This document shows positions 28,782 to 38,333 of a stretch of DNA of 64,000 bases, in pieces. Made by a program: the position numbers and the translations under genes. The notes beneath the pieces are model-generated. The model was not told the DNA's origin. It made no database searches and saw nothing but the letters and a program-made list of their open reading frames with translations. Source of the DNA: Streptomyces sp. HUAS MG91 (GTDB taxonomy: Bacteria; Actinomycetota; Actinomycetes; Streptomycetales; Streptomycetaceae); the NCBI RefSeq assembly GCF_040529335.1, contig NZ_CP159534.1, positions 6,448,001 through 6,512,000 on the forward strand. Reading direction: 5' to 3'. The stretch's first letter is position 1. The number at the start of each line of letters is the position of its first letter.

Positions 28782-29084
28782 GACGGCCTCCTCGGCCCTC
28801 GCCCTCCCCGCGGAGGGGAAGGCAGCTGACGCAAGTGACGCGCGCGGCAGCGACCGCCGGCGCGGGGGCCGGGCGGTCCGGCTCCGCCCGAGCCAACGAT
28901 CATCGGGCGGGCCGGGTCACTGCGGCGGGAGTGCCCCGCACCGCCGGTTGACGCAATTTCACCCGACAGGGGCCGTCGGGCGGGACCGGACGACAGCGGA
29001 GTTGACGCCCGGCCCCGGTGACCGGACCAGGAGATGCGCGATCAGAGAGTGAGGAATCAGGTGGTGAGGACGGGTGGTGAGGGA
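28782..29084. other. Intergenic region, no gene seen
   Basis: About 300 bases between two minus-strand genes. It is low in coding signal. Near the oxidoreductase end it has three GGTGAGG-type repeats (about 29048-29087), and it must hold the promoter of the small helical protein. No confident promoter elements were recognised. Confidence 0.5.
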
Positions 29085-30008
29085 TCAGGACAGGTGCGGG
29101 GCCACCTCGGAGGCGATCAGCTCCAGATGGTCGAGGTCGTCCAGGTCGAGCAACTGCAGATACATCCGCTGCGAGCCGACGGCCTGGTACGCGGCGATCC
29201 GCTCCAGGACCTCCGCGGGCGAGCCGGCGAGACCGTTCGCCTTCAGCTCGTCGACGTCGCGCCCGATCGCGTCCGCGCGCCGCTTCACCTCGGCGTCGTC
29301 GCGGCCCACGCAGATGACGAGGGCGTTGGAGTAGACGAGGGAGTCCGCCGTCCGCCCGTATTCGACAGCGGCGGCCCGGACCCGCTTGAACTGCGCCTCG
29401 CTGTCGGCGACGGAAGCGAAGGGGATGTTGAACTCGGTGGCGAAGCGGGCCGCCAGCGCCGGCGTCTTCTTGGCGCCGTGGCCGCCGACGAGGACCGGCA
29501 CCCGCGCCTGCGCGGGCTTCGGCAGCGCGGGGGAGTCCTTCAGCTGGTAGTGGGTGCCCTCGAAGTTGAAGCGCTGGCCGACCGGCGTCTCCCACAGCCC
29601 CGTCACGATGGCGAGCTGCTCCTCCAGGCGCCCGAACTTCTCCTTCGGGAACGGAATGCCGTACGCGGCGTGCTCCTCGGCGTACCAGCCGGAGCCGAGC
29701 CCCAGCTCGACCCGGCCGCCCGACATCTGGTCGACCTGCGCGACCTGGATGGCGAGCACACCGGGCAGCCGGAAGGTCCCGGCGGTCATCAGGGTGCCGA
29801 GGCGGATCCGCCGCGTCTCGCGGGCCAGACCTGCCAGCGTCGTCCAGGCGTCCGTGGGACCGGGCAGACCGTCGGCGGAGCCCATGTGGAGATAGTGGTC
29901 GGACCGGAAGAAGGCGTCATAGTCCAGCTCCTCGGCCGTCTGCGCGACGCGGAGCAGCGTCTCGTAGGTGGCACCCTGCTGCGGTTCGGTGAAAACTCGA
30001 AGATCCAT
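29085..30008 (-). CDS. LLM class F420-dependent oxidoreductase
   Basis: The 307-residue TIM-barrel protein of the luciferase-like family starts MDLRVFTEPQQGATY. Its signatures are FFRSDHYLHMG, LAGLARETRRIRLGTLMTAG and QMSGGRVELGLGSGWYAEEH, as in the F420-dependent subfamily common in actinobacteria. It is a stand-alone enzyme, quite different from the LLM domain in the NRPS, and its substrate is unknown. It is divergent from the hen1 gene, with an 80-base gap that must hold both promoters. Confidence 0.85.
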   Translation of the reverse strand: MDLRVFTEPQQGATYETLLRVAQTAEELDYDAFFRSDHYLHMGSADGLPGPTDAWTTLAGLARETRRIRLGTLMTAGTFRLPGVLAIQVAQVDQMSGGRVELGLGSGWYAEEHAAYGIPFPKEKFGRLEEQLAIVTGLWETPVGQRFNFEGTHYQLKDSPALPKPAQARVPVLVGGHGAKKTPALAARFATEFNIPFASVADSEAQFKRVRAAAVEYGRTADSLVYSNALVICVGRDDAEVKRRADAIGRDVDELKANGLAGSPAEVLERIAAYQAVGSQRMYLQLLDLDDLDHLELIASEVAPHLS

Positions 30009-30088
30009 ACAGCCATGATGCCCGGGGCCGGGCCGCGCGGGAGAAAACTCGCTGGTCGCCGTGGCGGACGACGGGGAGACTGAGTGGC

Positions 30089-31543
30089 GTGTTCCTGACG
30101 ATCACCACCACCGGCACCCCTGAACGCCCCGCGACCGACCTCGGGTTCCTGCTGCACAAGCATCCCGACAACGCCCAGGCGTTCTCCACCTCCTACGGCA
30201 CCGCGCACGTCCTCTACCCCGAGGCGAGCGCGGAGCGGTGCACGGCCGCGCTGCTGCTCGAGGTGGATCCGGTGGCGCTGGTGCGGCGCGGCAAGAAGAA
30301 CAGCACCGCCGACGCGGCACTCGCGCAGTATGTGAACGACCGGCCGTACGCCGCCTCGTCACTGCTCGCCGTGGCGCTCAGCTCGGTGTTCTCCAGCGCG
30401 CTGCGCGGGGTGTGCAAGGCGCGCCCCGAGCGGGCCGAGGAGCCGTTGCCGCTGCGCGTCGAGGTGCCCGCACTGCCCGCCCGCGGCGGCCCCGACCTCG
30501 TACGGAAGCTGTTCGAGCCGCTCGGGTGGACCGTCGAGGCGGAGCGCATCGGGCTCGACGAGCGGTTCCCCGAGTGGGGCGAGTCGCGGTACGTGCGCCT
30601 CGTCCTCGAAGGAGAGCTGCGGCTCGCGCAGGCGCTGCGGCACCTCTATGTGCTGCTGCCGGTGCTCGACGACGCCAAGCACTACTGGGTCTCGGCCGAC
30701 GAGGTCGACAAGCTGCTGCGCGCGGGGGAGGGCTGGCTGGCCGGCCACCCCGAGCAGCGCCTGATCACCAGCCGGTATCTGTCGCGGCGCTGGTCGCTGA
30801 CCCGCGAGGCGATGCGGCGGCTCGAACTGGTGCGGCTCGCGGACGCCGACGACACGGACGTCGACGAGATCGACAACGCCGTGGACGAGACGACCGACAC
30901 CGAGGAGAAGCCGGTGCCGCTCGCGGTGCTGCGCCGCGAGGCGATCCTCGACGCGCTGCGCGCCTCCGGCGCGGCCCGGGTGCTCGATCTGGGCTGCGGT
31001 CAGGGCCAGTTGGTGCAGGAGCTGCTGAAGGACGTGCGGTTCACCGAGATCGTGGGGCTCGACGTGTCCGTGCGCGCCCTCACCATCGCCGCGCGCCGGC
31101 TCAGGCTGGAGCGCATGGGGGAGCGGCAGGCCTCGCGCGTGCGGCTGGTCCAGGGCTCGCTCGCCTACACCGACAAGCGGCTCAAGGGGTACGACGCGGC
31201 GGTGCTCAGCGAGGTGATCGAGCACCTCGACCTGCCGCGGCTGCCCGCCCTGGAGTACGCGGTGTTCGGCTCCGCGCACCCCCGGACCGTCCTGGTGACG
31301 ACGCCGAACGTCGAGTACAACGTCCGCTGGGAGACCCTGCCCGCCGGGCACGTCCGGCACGGTGACCACCGGTTCGAGTGGACGCGCGAGGAGTTCCGCA
31401 CCTGGGCGGAGCGCGTGGCGGAGCGGCACGGATACGACGTGCGGTACGTGGCGGTGGGGTCCGACGACCCCGAGGTGGGTCCGCCCACCCAGATGGCGGT
31501 TTTCACGGTACGAGAGACAGCGGAGAAGGAGGCGGCGGCATGA
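30089..31543 (+). CDS. hen1: Hen1, 3'-terminal RNA ribose 2'-O-methyltransferase
   Basis: This is a 484-residue protein. The N-terminal half (from FLTITTTGTPERPATDLGFL, with LHKHP and FSTSYG) is the bacterial Hen1 N-domain that activates the Pnkp ligase. The C-terminal half is a methyltransferase with SAM motif VLDLGCGQGQL (about residue 298) and the metal-binding set E375-x-x-E378-H379 (SEVIEHLD) plus the later GHVRHGDHRFEW histidine. Hen1 methylates the 2'-OH at the damage site so that repaired RNA resists recutting by ribotoxins. The start is GTG. The stop overlaps the pnkp ATG. Confidence 0.93.
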   Translation: MFLTITTTGTPERPATDLGFLLHKHPDNAQAFSTSYGTAHVLYPEASAERCTAALLLEVDPVALVRRGKKNSTADAALAQYVNDRPYAASSLLAVALSSVFSSALRGVCKARPERAEEPLPLRVEVPALPARGGPDLVRKLFEPLGWTVEAERIGLDERFPEWGESRYVRLVLEGELRLAQALRHLYVLLPVLDDAKHYWVSADEVDKLLRAGEGWLAGHPEQRLITSRYLSRRWSLTREAMRRLELVRLADADDTDVDEIDNAVDETTDTEEKPVPLAVLRREAILDALRASGAARVLDLGCGQGQLVQELLKDVRFTEIVGLDVSVRALTIAARRLRLERMGERQASRVRLVQGSLAYTDKRLKGYDAAVLSEVIEHLDLPRLPALEYAVFGSAHPRTVLVTTPNVEYNVRWETLPAGHVRHGDHRFEWTREEFRTWAERVAERHGYDVRYVAVGSDDPEVGPPTQMAVFTVRETAEKEAAA

Positions 31544-34095
31544 CCGACAGCGAGAACGCAGGACGGGTGCTGCCCGTCACCGACCTCTCCCTGGTCGTCC
31601 TGGTCGGCGCGTCGGGTTCGGGCAAGTCCACGTTCGCGCGGGCCCACTTCAAGCCGACCGAGGTCATCTCCAGCGACTTCTGCCGCGGCCTGGTCGCCGA
31701 CGACGAGAACGACCAGAGCGCCAGCCGTGACGCCTTCGACGTGCTGCACTACATCGCGGGCAAGCGCCTGGAGGCCGGCCGCCTGACGGTGGTCGACGCG
31801 ACGAACGTGCAGCAGGACGCGCGCCGCCAGCTCATCGACCTGGCACGGAAGTACGACGTGCTGCCGATCGCCATCGTGCTCGACGTGCCGGAGGACGTGT
31901 GCGCCGCGCGCAACGCGCAGCGGACCGACCGGGCCGACATGCCGCGCCGCGTCATCACCCGGCACACTCGTGAACTGCGCCGTTCGCTGCGGCACTTGGA
32001 GCGCGAGGGCTTCCGGAAGGTGCACGTCCTGCGGGGCGCGGACGAGGTGGCGCGGGCGGGCGTCGTGCGCGAGAAGCGGTTCAACGACCTGACCCACCTC
32101 ACCGGCCCGTTCGACATCATCGGCGACATCCACGGCTGTGCCGGCGAGCTGGAGACGCTGCTCGGCAAGCTCGGGTACGCCGACGGGGCGCACCCGGAGG
32201 GCCGCACCGCGGTGTTCGTCGGCGACCTCGTCGACCGCGGGCCCGACACCCCCGGCGTGCTGCGCCGGGTGATGGGCATGGTGAAGGCCGGCACCGCGCT
32301 GTGCGTGCCGGGCAACCACGAGAACAAGCTGGGCCGCTGGCTCAAGGGCGCGCAGGTCCAGCACACCCACGGTCTCGCCGAGACCGTCGAGCAGCTGGGC
32401 GGGGAGAGCGAGGAGTTCCGGGCCGAGGTGCGGGAGTTCGTGCGCGGACTCGTCAGTCACTACGTCCTCGACGGCGGCAGGCTGGTCGTGTGCCACGCGG
32501 GCCTGCCCGAGAAGTACCACGGGCGGACCTCGGGCCGGGTGCGCTCGCACGCGCTGTACGGGGACACGACGGGCGAGACCGACGAGTTCGGGCTGCCCGT
32601 GCGCTACCCGTGGGCCGAGGACTACCGCGGCAAGGCCGCGGTCGTCTACGGCCACACCCCGGTGCCGACCGCGACCTGGCTCAACAACACCATCTGCCTC
32701 GACACCGGCGCCGTCTTCGGCGGCCGCCTCACCGCGCTGCGCTGGCCGGAGCGCGAGCTGGTCGACGTACCTGCCGAGCAGGTCTGGTACGAGCCGGCCA
32801 GGCCGCTGGCCACCGAGGCGCCCGGCGGACACGAGGGCCGGCCGCTGGACCTCGCCGACGTCCAGGGACGCCGGACCGTGGAGACCCGGCACGGCGGCCG
32901 GATCACGGTCCGCGAGGAGAACGCGGCGGCGGCGCTGGAGGTCATGAGCCGCTTCGCGGTCGACCCGCGGCTCGTGCCGTACCTGCCGCCGACCATGGCG
33001 CCGACGGCGACGTCGGACGTCGAGGGCTACCTGGAGCACCCCGCCGAGGCCTTCGCCCAGTACGCGGCCGACGGCGTGGCCCGGGTCGTGTGCGAGGAGA
33101 AGCACATGGGCTCGCGGGCCGTGGTCCTGGTCTGCCGGGACGCGGCGGTGGCGCACGAGAGGTTCGGTGTCGCTGAGGGGGACGGGGCGGTGACGGGCGC
33201 GCTCTACACCCGTACCGGACGGCCGTTCTTCGACAGCGCCGAGATGACGGAGGCGGTGCTCGGGCGGGTGCGGGACGCCGTCACGGCGGCCGGACTCTGG
33301 GACGCGCTCGACACCGACTGGGTGCTGCTCGACGCCGAGTTGATGCCGTGGTCGCTGAAGGCGTCCGGGCTGCTCCGCTCGCAGTACGCGGCGGTGGGCG
33401 CGGCCGCCGGGGCCGTGTTCCCGGGTGTGCCGGGAGCGCTGGAGGCCGCCGCCGGGCGCGGGGTCGACGTGGGCGGTCTCCTCGACCGGCAGCGGAAGCG
33501 GGCGGCCGACGCCGCCGCGTTCACGGATGCCTACCGGCGCTACTGCTGGAGCACCGACGGGCTGGAGGGGGTGCGGCTCGCACCGTTCCAGGTCCTCGCC
33601 GTGCGCGGCCGGTCCCTCGCCGGGCTGCCGCACGACGAGCAGCTCGCGCTCGTCGACCGGATGGTCGAGCACGACACGAGCGGGCTGCTGCGGACGACCC
33701 GACGGCTCTACGTCGACACCGGGGACCCGGAGTCGGTGCGGGCCGGTGTCGACTGGTGGCTGGAGATGACCGGGCGCGGCGGCGAGGGCATGGTCGTCAA
33801 GCCGGTCGGGGCGCTGGTGCGTGACGGCAAGGGGCGGCTGGTGCAGCCCGGGATCAAGTGCCGGGGCCGCGAGAACCTGCGGATCATCTACGGTCCGGAG
33901 TACACGCGCCCGGAGAACCTGGCCAAGCTGCGGCAGCGGTTCCTCGGGCACAAGCGGTCGCTTGCGGTGCGGGAGTTCGCGCTGGGGGTGGAGGGGCTGG
34001 AGCGGTTGGCCGACGGGGAGCCGCTGTGGCGGGTGCACGAGGCCGTTTTCGCGGTCCTGTCTCTCGAGTCGGAGCCGGTCGACCCCCGCCTCTGA
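31540..34095 (+). CDS. Pnkp, polynucleotide kinase-phosphatase-adenylyltransferase of RNA repair
   Basis: The 851-residue three-domain enzyme matches the clostridial Pnkp size. An N-terminal 5'-kinase has its P-loop GASGSGKST at residues 24-32. The central metallophosphatase has [11 protein letters not shown] (from about 195), GDLVDRGPD and GNHENK, removing 2',3'-cyclic phosphates. The C-terminal ligase-like adenylyltransferase has nucleophile K521 in EEKHMGSR and the downstream GGEGMVVKP motif. With Hen1 it forms the RNA repair complex that seals tRNAs cut by ribotoxins. The ATG has AAGGAGG upstream and overlaps the hen1 stop. Confidence 0.95.
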   Translation: MTDSENAGRVLPVTDLSLVVLVGASGSGKSTFARAHFKPTEVISSDFCRGLVADDENDQSASRDAFDVLHYIAGKRLEAGRLTVVDATNVQQDARRQLIDLARKYDVLPIAIVLDVPEDVCAARNAQRTDRADMPRRVITRHTRELRRSLRHLEREGFRKVHVLRGADEVARAGVVREKRFNDLTHLTGPFDIIGDIHGCAGELETLLGKLGYADGAHPEGRTAVFVGDLVDRGPDTPGVLRRVMGMVKAGTALCVPGNHENKLGRWLKGAQVQHTHGLAETVEQLGGESEEFRAEVREFVRGLVSHYVLDGGRLVVCHAGLPEKYHGRTSGRVRSHALYGDTTGETDEFGLPVRYPWAEDYRGKAAVVYGHTPVPTATWLNNTICLDTGAVFGGRLTALRWPERELVDVPAEQVWYEPARPLATEAPGGHEGRPLDLADVQGRRTVETRHGGRITVREENAAAALEVMSRFAVDPRLVPYLPPTMAPTATSDVEGYLEHPAEAFAQYAADGVARVVCEEKHMGSRAVVLVCRDAAVAHERFGVAEGDGAVTGALYTRTGRPFFDSAEMTEAVLGRVRDAVTAAGLWDALDTDWVLLDAELMPWSLKASGLLRSQYAAVGAAAGAVFPGVPGALEAAAGRGVDVGGLLDRQRKRAADAAAFTDAYRRYCWSTDGLEGVRLAPFQVLAVRGRSLAGLPHDEQLALVDRMVEHDTSGLLRTTRRLYVDTGDPESVRAGVDWWLEMTGRGGEGMVVKPVGALVRDGKGRLVQPGIKCRGRENLRIIYGPEYTRPENLAKLRQRFLGHKRSLAVREFALGVEGLERLADGEPLWRVHEAVFAVLSLESEPVDPRL

Positions 34096-34214
34096 CCTCC
34101 GGTCGCGCTCGTTCTCCGTCCGCGGCCCCGGTGGGGGCTGGTCGCGGCCCCGCCGAGCGCGTACCCGGTGAAACCCTGAGGGCATGGTGGGGCCCCCGGG
34201 GGAAGGATGGCCCC

Positions 34215-35447
34215 ATGGGATTTCACGTCGACTCCGAGACCGGGCGGCTGCGCCGCGTGATTCTGCACCGGCCCGACCTGGAGCTGAAACGGCTCACGCC
34301 CAGCAACAAGGACCAGTTGCTCTTCGACGACGTGCTCTGGGTGCGCAGGGCACGCCAGGAACACGACGGTTTCGCCGACGTGCTGCGCGACCGAGGTGTC
34401 ACGGTGCACCTCTTCGGCGACCTGCTCACCGAGGCACTGGCCGAGAACGAAGCCCGTACCCGCGTCCTGGACCGGGTCTTCGACGAGAAGGAGTACGGCC
34501 CGCTCGCCACCGACCACCTGCGGGCGGCCTTCGAGACACTGCCCTCGCACGAACTGGCCGAGGCGCTGATCGGCGGCATGACGAAGCGTGAGTTCCTGGC
34601 CCGGCACCAGGAGCCGACGTCCGTCCGCTTCCATGTCATGGACCTCGACGACTTCCTGCTCGCGCCGCTGCCCAACCACCTCTTCACCCGCGACACCTCG
34701 GCCTGGATCTACGACGGGGTCTCGGTGAACGCGATGCGCTGGCCGGCCCGGCAGCGCGAGACGGTGCACTTCGAGGCGATCTACCGGCACCATCCGCTGT
34801 TCCGCGACGAGAGATTCCACGTCTGGTCCGAGGGCCAGGCCGACTACCCGTCCACCATCGAGGGCGGCGACGTGCTCGTCATCGGCGAGGGCGCCGTCCT
34901 CATCGGGATGAGCGAGCGGACCACCCCGCAGGCCGTCGAGATGCTCGCGCACAAGCTGTTCGCCGCGGGCTCGGCCCGCACCATCGTCGCGCTCGACATG
35001 CCCAAGCGGCGGGCCTTCATGCACCTGGACACGGTGATGACGATGGTGGACGGGGACACGTTCACGCAGTACGCGGGCCTCGGCATGCTCCGCTCGTACA
35101 CCATCGAACCGGGCACCTCGGCGCGGGAGTTGAAGGTCACCGACCATCCGCCGGAGCACATGCACCGGGCCATCGCGGCGGCCCTGGGCCTGAGCGGCAT
35201 CCGGGTCCTGACCGCCACGCAGGACGTGCACGCCGCCGAGCGCGAGCAGTGGGACGACGGGTGCAACGTGCTGGCGGTCGAGCCCGGCGTCGTCGTCGCC
35301 TACGAGCGGAACGCGACGACGAACACCTTCCTGCGCAAGCAGGGCATCGAGGTCATCGAGATCCCGGGCAGCGAGCTGGGCCGGGGCCGGGGCGGCCCGC
35401 GCTGCATGAGCTGCCCGGTGGAGCGCGACCCGGTGACCTCCGGCTGA
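34215..35447 (+). CDS. arcA: Arginine deiminase
   Basis: The 410-residue cytosolic enzyme hydrolyses arginine to citrulline and ammonia, the first step of the arginine deiminase route. The guanidino-modifying fold motifs are in order: [23 protein letters not shown], the IEGGDVL acid and the HLDTV histidine. The catalytic cysteine is C397 near the C-terminus (GGPRCMSCP). The start ATG 34215 follows GGAAGGA. Ornithine carbamoyltransferase and an amino acid permease lie about 2-3 kb downstream, so the three likely form the arginine-catabolic set. Carbamate kinase is not in the window. Confidence 0.95.
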   Translation: MGFHVDSETGRLRRVILHRPDLELKRLTPSNKDQLLFDDVLWVRRARQEHDGFADVLRDRGVTVHLFGDLLTEALAENEARTRVLDRVFDEKEYGPLATDHLRAAFETLPSHELAEALIGGMTKREFLARHQEPTSVRFHVMDLDDFLLAPLPNHLFTRDTSAWIYDGVSVNAMRWPARQRETVHFEAIYRHHPLFRDERFHVWSEGQADYPSTIEGGDVLVIGEGAVLIGMSERTTPQAVEMLAHKLFAAGSARTIVALDMPKRRAFMHLDTVMTMVDGDTFTQYAGLGMLRSYTIEPGTSARELKVTDHPPEHMHRAIAAALGLSGIRVLTATQDVHAAEREQWDDGCNVLAVEPGVVVAYERNATTNTFLRKQGIEVIEIPGSELGRGRGGPRCMSCPVERDPVTSG

Positions 35448-35465
35448 GGCGGCCCGGACCGGGGC

Positions 35466-36371
35466 TCAGGCGGGCGGGGCGGGCGGCAGTCCGCGTTCCG
35501 TCACCTGCGCGCGCAGCAGTGCCGTGAACGCCCGCAGGGCCGCCGAGCGGTGGCCGCCCGAGCGGGTCAGCAGCGCCGCCGTGCGGTGCGGGAGCGGCGG
35601 GCTCAGCGGCACCTGGGACAGCCCGGGCCGGTCCAGGGTGACGGCGTCCGGCAGCACGGTGGCCAGCGCCCCGCCCCGCACGATCTCCAGGAGCGCCAGC
35701 GCCGAGTCGGCCTCGACGACGACCCGGGGCGCCACCCCCTGCTCGGTGAAATAGGCGTCGATCCGGGCGCGGGTCGCGAAGTCGCCGGCGAGCAGCGCGA
35801 GGTCCCGCCCGTCCAGCTCGGCCACCGGCAGCGGCGCCGCACCGGCCCCGGCGCCCGCGACCACGCCGAGCGTCTCGACGAACAGCGGCTCGGCGGTGAC
35901 ACCGGGCACCTCGGCGCCGGTGAAACCGATGCCCGCGTCCAGCCCGTCGGCGATCAGTTCCTCCCCGATGTGCTCCTGCGTCGCCTCCCGGACGGTCAGG
36001 TCGAGCCCGGGATGCCGGGCGTGCAGGGCGGCCAGGAGCGGTCCGACGAGATAGGCCGTGAAGGTGGGCGTCACCGCGAGCCGCAGCCGCCCGCGCGAGA
36101 GATCCTGCACATCGCGCAGGGCCGAGTCGGCGGCGGCGAGCTCGCGCAGCGCCCGGCGCGCGTGATCGGCGTAGACCTCGCCCGCGTCGGTGGGCCGCAC
36201 GGTGCGTCCGGACCGGTCGAGCAGCGGCTGTCCCACGGCCCGCTCCAGCGCGCGGACCTGCTGCGACAGGGTCGGCTGGGAGATGTGCAGCGCCTCGGCG
36301 GCCCGGGTGAACGTGCCGTGCTCGACGACGGCCAGGAGATAGCGCAGGTGCCGTAGTTCGACAGGGGCCAT
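35466..36371 (-). CDS. LysR family transcriptional regulator, CynR-like
   Basis: The 301-residue LysR regulator has an N-terminal winged helix (ELRHLRYLLAVVEHGTFTRA, HISQPTLSQQVRALE) and a C-terminal periplasmic-binding-like effector domain (RLRLAVTPTFTAYLVG). The CynR-like subgroup is suggested by length and motif spacing. It is divergent from the nucleoside deaminase gene across 150 bases, the usual LysR target arrangement, and converges with the arginine deiminase gene. The effector is unknown. Candidates are a purine or pyrimidine or an arginine-derived signal. Confidence 0.88.
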   Translation of the reverse strand: MAPVELRHLRYLLAVVEHGTFTRAAEALHISQPTLSQQVRALERAVGQPLLDRSGRTVRPTDAGEVYADHARRALRELAAADSALRDVQDLSRGRLRLAVTPTFTAYLVGPLLAALHARHPGLDLTVREATQEHIGEELIADGLDAGIGFTGAEVPGVTAEPLFVETLGVVAGAGAGAAPLPVAELDGRDLALLAGDFATRARIDAYFTEQGVAPRVVVEADSALALLEIVRGGALATVLPDAVTLDRPGLSQVPLSPPLPHRTAALLTRSGGHRSAALRAFTALLRAQVTERGLPPAPPA

Positions 36372-36394
36372 ACGGCGAGCCTAGCGCCGGGTAT

Positions 36395-36429
36395 AGATGT
36401 CATCAATAAGTGGCATGGGTAATGCATCT
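36395..36429. promoter_or_regulatory. Inverted repeat in the LysR/deaminase intergenic region
   Basis: AGATGTCAT (36395-36403) pairs imperfectly with ATGCATCT (36422-36429) inside an AT-rich island of the divergent interval. This is the size and position expected for a LysR operator that also controls the deaminase. Confidence 0.35.
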
Positions 36430-36521
36430 TGGACGCTATAGGGGCAGATCACCCACGCTGGGTAGCAGTCCGACAGAGGCCGCCCGCACGGCGGCCGAAG
36501 GCCACCGACCGGAGGTACCCC

Positions 36522-37037
36522 ATGGACTTCGTCCAGCGCACCATCGACCTGGCCCGCGCCAACGTCCTCGACGGCGGACGCCCCTTCGCCACCGTCGTCG
36601 TCAAGGACGGCGAGATCATCGCGGAGCGCGCCAACCAGGTCGCCCAGACCCACGACCCGACCGCCCACGCCGAGGTGCTGGCCGTCCGTGACGCGTGCGT
36701 GCGGCTCGGCACCGAGCACCTGACCGGCGCCACGATCTACGTCCTGGCTCAGCCGTGCCCGATGTGTCTCGGCGCGCTCTACTACTGCTCCCCGGACGAG
36801 GTCGTCTTCGTCACGACCCGGGACGCGTACGAGCCGCACTACGTGGACGACCGCAAGTACTTCGAGCTGAGCACGTTCTACGACGAGTTCGCCAAGCCGT
36901 GGCAGGAGCGCCGGCTGCCGATGCGGCACGAGCCGCGCGAGAACGCCGTCGACGTCTACCGGCTGTGGCAGGACCGCAACGGCGGCGACCGCCGGGTGCC
37001 CGGCGCCCCGGTGAGCGACGGCGCCGCGCAGGGCTGA
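36522..37037 (+). CDS. Nucleoside/guanine deaminase family protein
   Basis: The 171-residue zinc deaminase of the cytidine-deaminase superfamily has the motif H49-A-E51 (TAHAEVLAV) and P-C79-P-M-C82 ([10 protein letters not shown]), which bind the catalytic zinc and provide the proton-shuttling glutamate. The overall layout is closest to guanine or nucleoside deaminases rather than tRNA TadA. The ATG at 36522 follows GGAGG. It lies between the LysR regulator and ornithine carbamoyltransferase. A shared nitrogen-scavenging role with the arginine genes is plausible but not shown. Confidence 0.87.
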   Translation: MDFVQRTIDLARANVLDGGRPFATVVVKDGEIIAERANQVAQTHDPTAHAEVLAVRDACVRLGTEHLTGATIYVLAQPCPMCLGALYYCSPDEVVFVTTRDAYEPHYVDDRKYFELSTFYDEFAKPWQERRLPMRHEPRENAVDVYRLWQDRNGGDRRVPGAPVSDGAAQG

Positions 37038-37051
37038 CGGATCGGGGACGG

Positions 37052-37096
37052 CGGATCGGAGGCCGACGGATCGGAGGCCGACGGATCGGAGGCCGG
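37052..37096. repeat. Three tandem copies of a 15-bp unit
   Basis: CGGATCGGAGGCCGA repeats at 37052, 37067 and, with its last base changed, 37082. A degenerate unit (CGGATCGGGGACGG) precedes them. The array lies between the deaminase stop and the terminator hairpin. Confidence 0.85.
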
Positions 37097-37105
37097 CGGC
37101 CTCCG
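37087..37105 (+). terminator. Hairpin ending the deaminase transcript
   Basis: CGGAGGCC (37087-37094) and GGCCTCCG (37098-37105) form a perfect 8-base stem with a three-base loop, directly before the argF promoter region. There is no long T-run, as is usual in Streptomyces. Confidence 0.6.
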
Positions 37106-37108
37106 GGG

Positions 37109-37137
37109 CTGAATATAAATGTGGAACATCGTATAGA
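37109..37137 (+). promoter_or_regulatory. Candidate argF promoter with ARG-box-like sequence
   Basis: CTGAAT (37109-37114) and TATAGA (37132-37137) are separated by 17 bases. The -35 and spacer read TGAATATAAAT, matching the first part of an ArgR box (TGAAT, four A/T bases, AT) but not its end. Control by ArgR is therefore possible, not certain. Confidence 0.5.
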
Positions 37138-37198
37138 CTTCCACCGTCCCGTTGTTCCCTTCCCTTCCCTGTCCCCGAGCCCTACTCAGGAGCGCCCC

Positions 37199-38215
37199 AT
37201 GGCGACGACCGCCCGCCCCGACCTCGCAGGCCGCCACTTCCTGAAGGAGGTGGACTTCAGCGCGGAGGAGTTCCGCGGGCTCGTCGAGCTGGCCGCCGAG
37301 CTGAAGGCCGCCAAGAAGGCGGGCAGTGAGACGCAGTACCTCAAGGGCCGGAACATCGCGCTGATCTTCGAGAAGTCGTCGACCCGGACCCGCTGCTCGT
37401 TCGAGGTCGCGGCCGCCGACCAGGGCGCCTCGACGACGTACATCGACCCGGCCGGTTCGCACATCGGGAAGAAGGAGTCGAGCAAGGACACCGCGCGCGT
37501 CCTCGGCCGGATGTTCGACGCCATCGAGTTCCGCGGGGACGAGCAGGCGACCGTCGAGACGCTCGCCGAGTTCTCCGGCGTGCCGGTCTACAACGGTCTG
37601 ACCGACGACTGGCACCCCACCCAGATGCTCGCCGACGTGCTGACGATGACCGAGCACAGCGACAAGCCGCTGAACGAGATCGTCTTCTCCTACCTCGGCG
37701 ACGCCCGCTTCAACATGGGCAACTCCTACCTCGTCACCGGCGCCCTGCTCGGCATGGACGTACGGATCGTCGCGCCCAAGGCCTACTGGCCCGCCGCGGA
37801 GATCGTCGCGCGGGCGGAGAAGCTCGCCGAGACGAGCGGGGCACGCATCACGCTCACCGAGTCCGTCGCGGACGGCGTCGCGGGCGCCGACTTCGTCGTC
37901 ACCGACGTCTGGGTCTCCATGGGCGAGCCCGAGGAGGTCTGGGACGAGCGGATCAAGGCGCTCACGCCGTACGCCGTCACCATGGACGTGCTGCGCGCGA
38001 CGGGCAACGCGGACGTGAAGTTCCTGCACTGCCTGCCCGCCTTCCACGACCTGGGCACCAAGGTCGGCCGTGAGATCCACGCCAAGTACGACCTGGAGTC
38101 CCTGGAGGTCACCGACGAGGTCTTCGAGTCGGCGCACTCCCTCGTCTTCGACGAGGCCGAGAACCGGATGCACACCATCAAGGCCGTCATGGTCGCCACG
38201 CTCGGCCGCCCGTAA
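37199..38215 (+). CDS. argF: Ornithine carbamoyltransferase
   Basis: The 338-residue enzyme carries the carbamoyl-phosphate loop [10 protein letters not shown], the segment [11 protein letters not shown] and the ornithine-side motif HCLPAFHD. It interconverts ornithine plus carbamoyl phosphate and citrulline plus phosphate. The length, and the linkage to arginine deiminase and a permease rather than to other arg biosynthesis genes, favour a catabolic (ArcB-type) role, but the sequence cannot exclude a biosynthetic one. The ATG at 37199 follows CAGGAGCG. A strong terminator follows the stop. Confidence 0.95.
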   Translation: MATTARPDLAGRHFLKEVDFSAEEFRGLVELAAELKAAKKAGSETQYLKGRNIALIFEKSSTRTRCSFEVAAADQGASTTYIDPAGSHIGKKESSKDTARVLGRMFDAIEFRGDEQATVETLAEFSGVPVYNGLTDDWHPTQMLADVLTMTEHSDKPLNEIVFSYLGDARFNMGNSYLVTGALLGMDVRIVAPKAYWPAAEIVARAEKLAETSGARITLTESVADGVAGADFVVTDVWVSMGEPEEVWDERIKALTPYAVTMDVLRATGNADVKFLHCLPAFHDLGTKVGREIHAKYDLESLEVTDEVFESAHSLVFDEAENRMHTIKAVMVATLGRP

Positions 38216-38249
38216 CCGACAGGGCACATCTCCCACCACCGTTCACACT

Positions 38250-38281
38250 GATGGGGCCGGACCACCCTCTCCGGCCCCATC
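38250..38281 (+). terminator. Strong intrinsic-type terminator after argF
   Basis: Perfect 12-base arms GATGGGGCCGGA (38250-38261) and TCCGGCCCCATC (38270-38281) enclose an eight-base loop, 34 bases after the argF stop. This separates argF from the permease gene unless read-through occurs. Confidence 0.85.
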
Positions 38282-38333
38282 GGCACGCGGCACACCCCGC
38301 CGCACCCGCACCACCGGAAAAGAGCACCACCCC

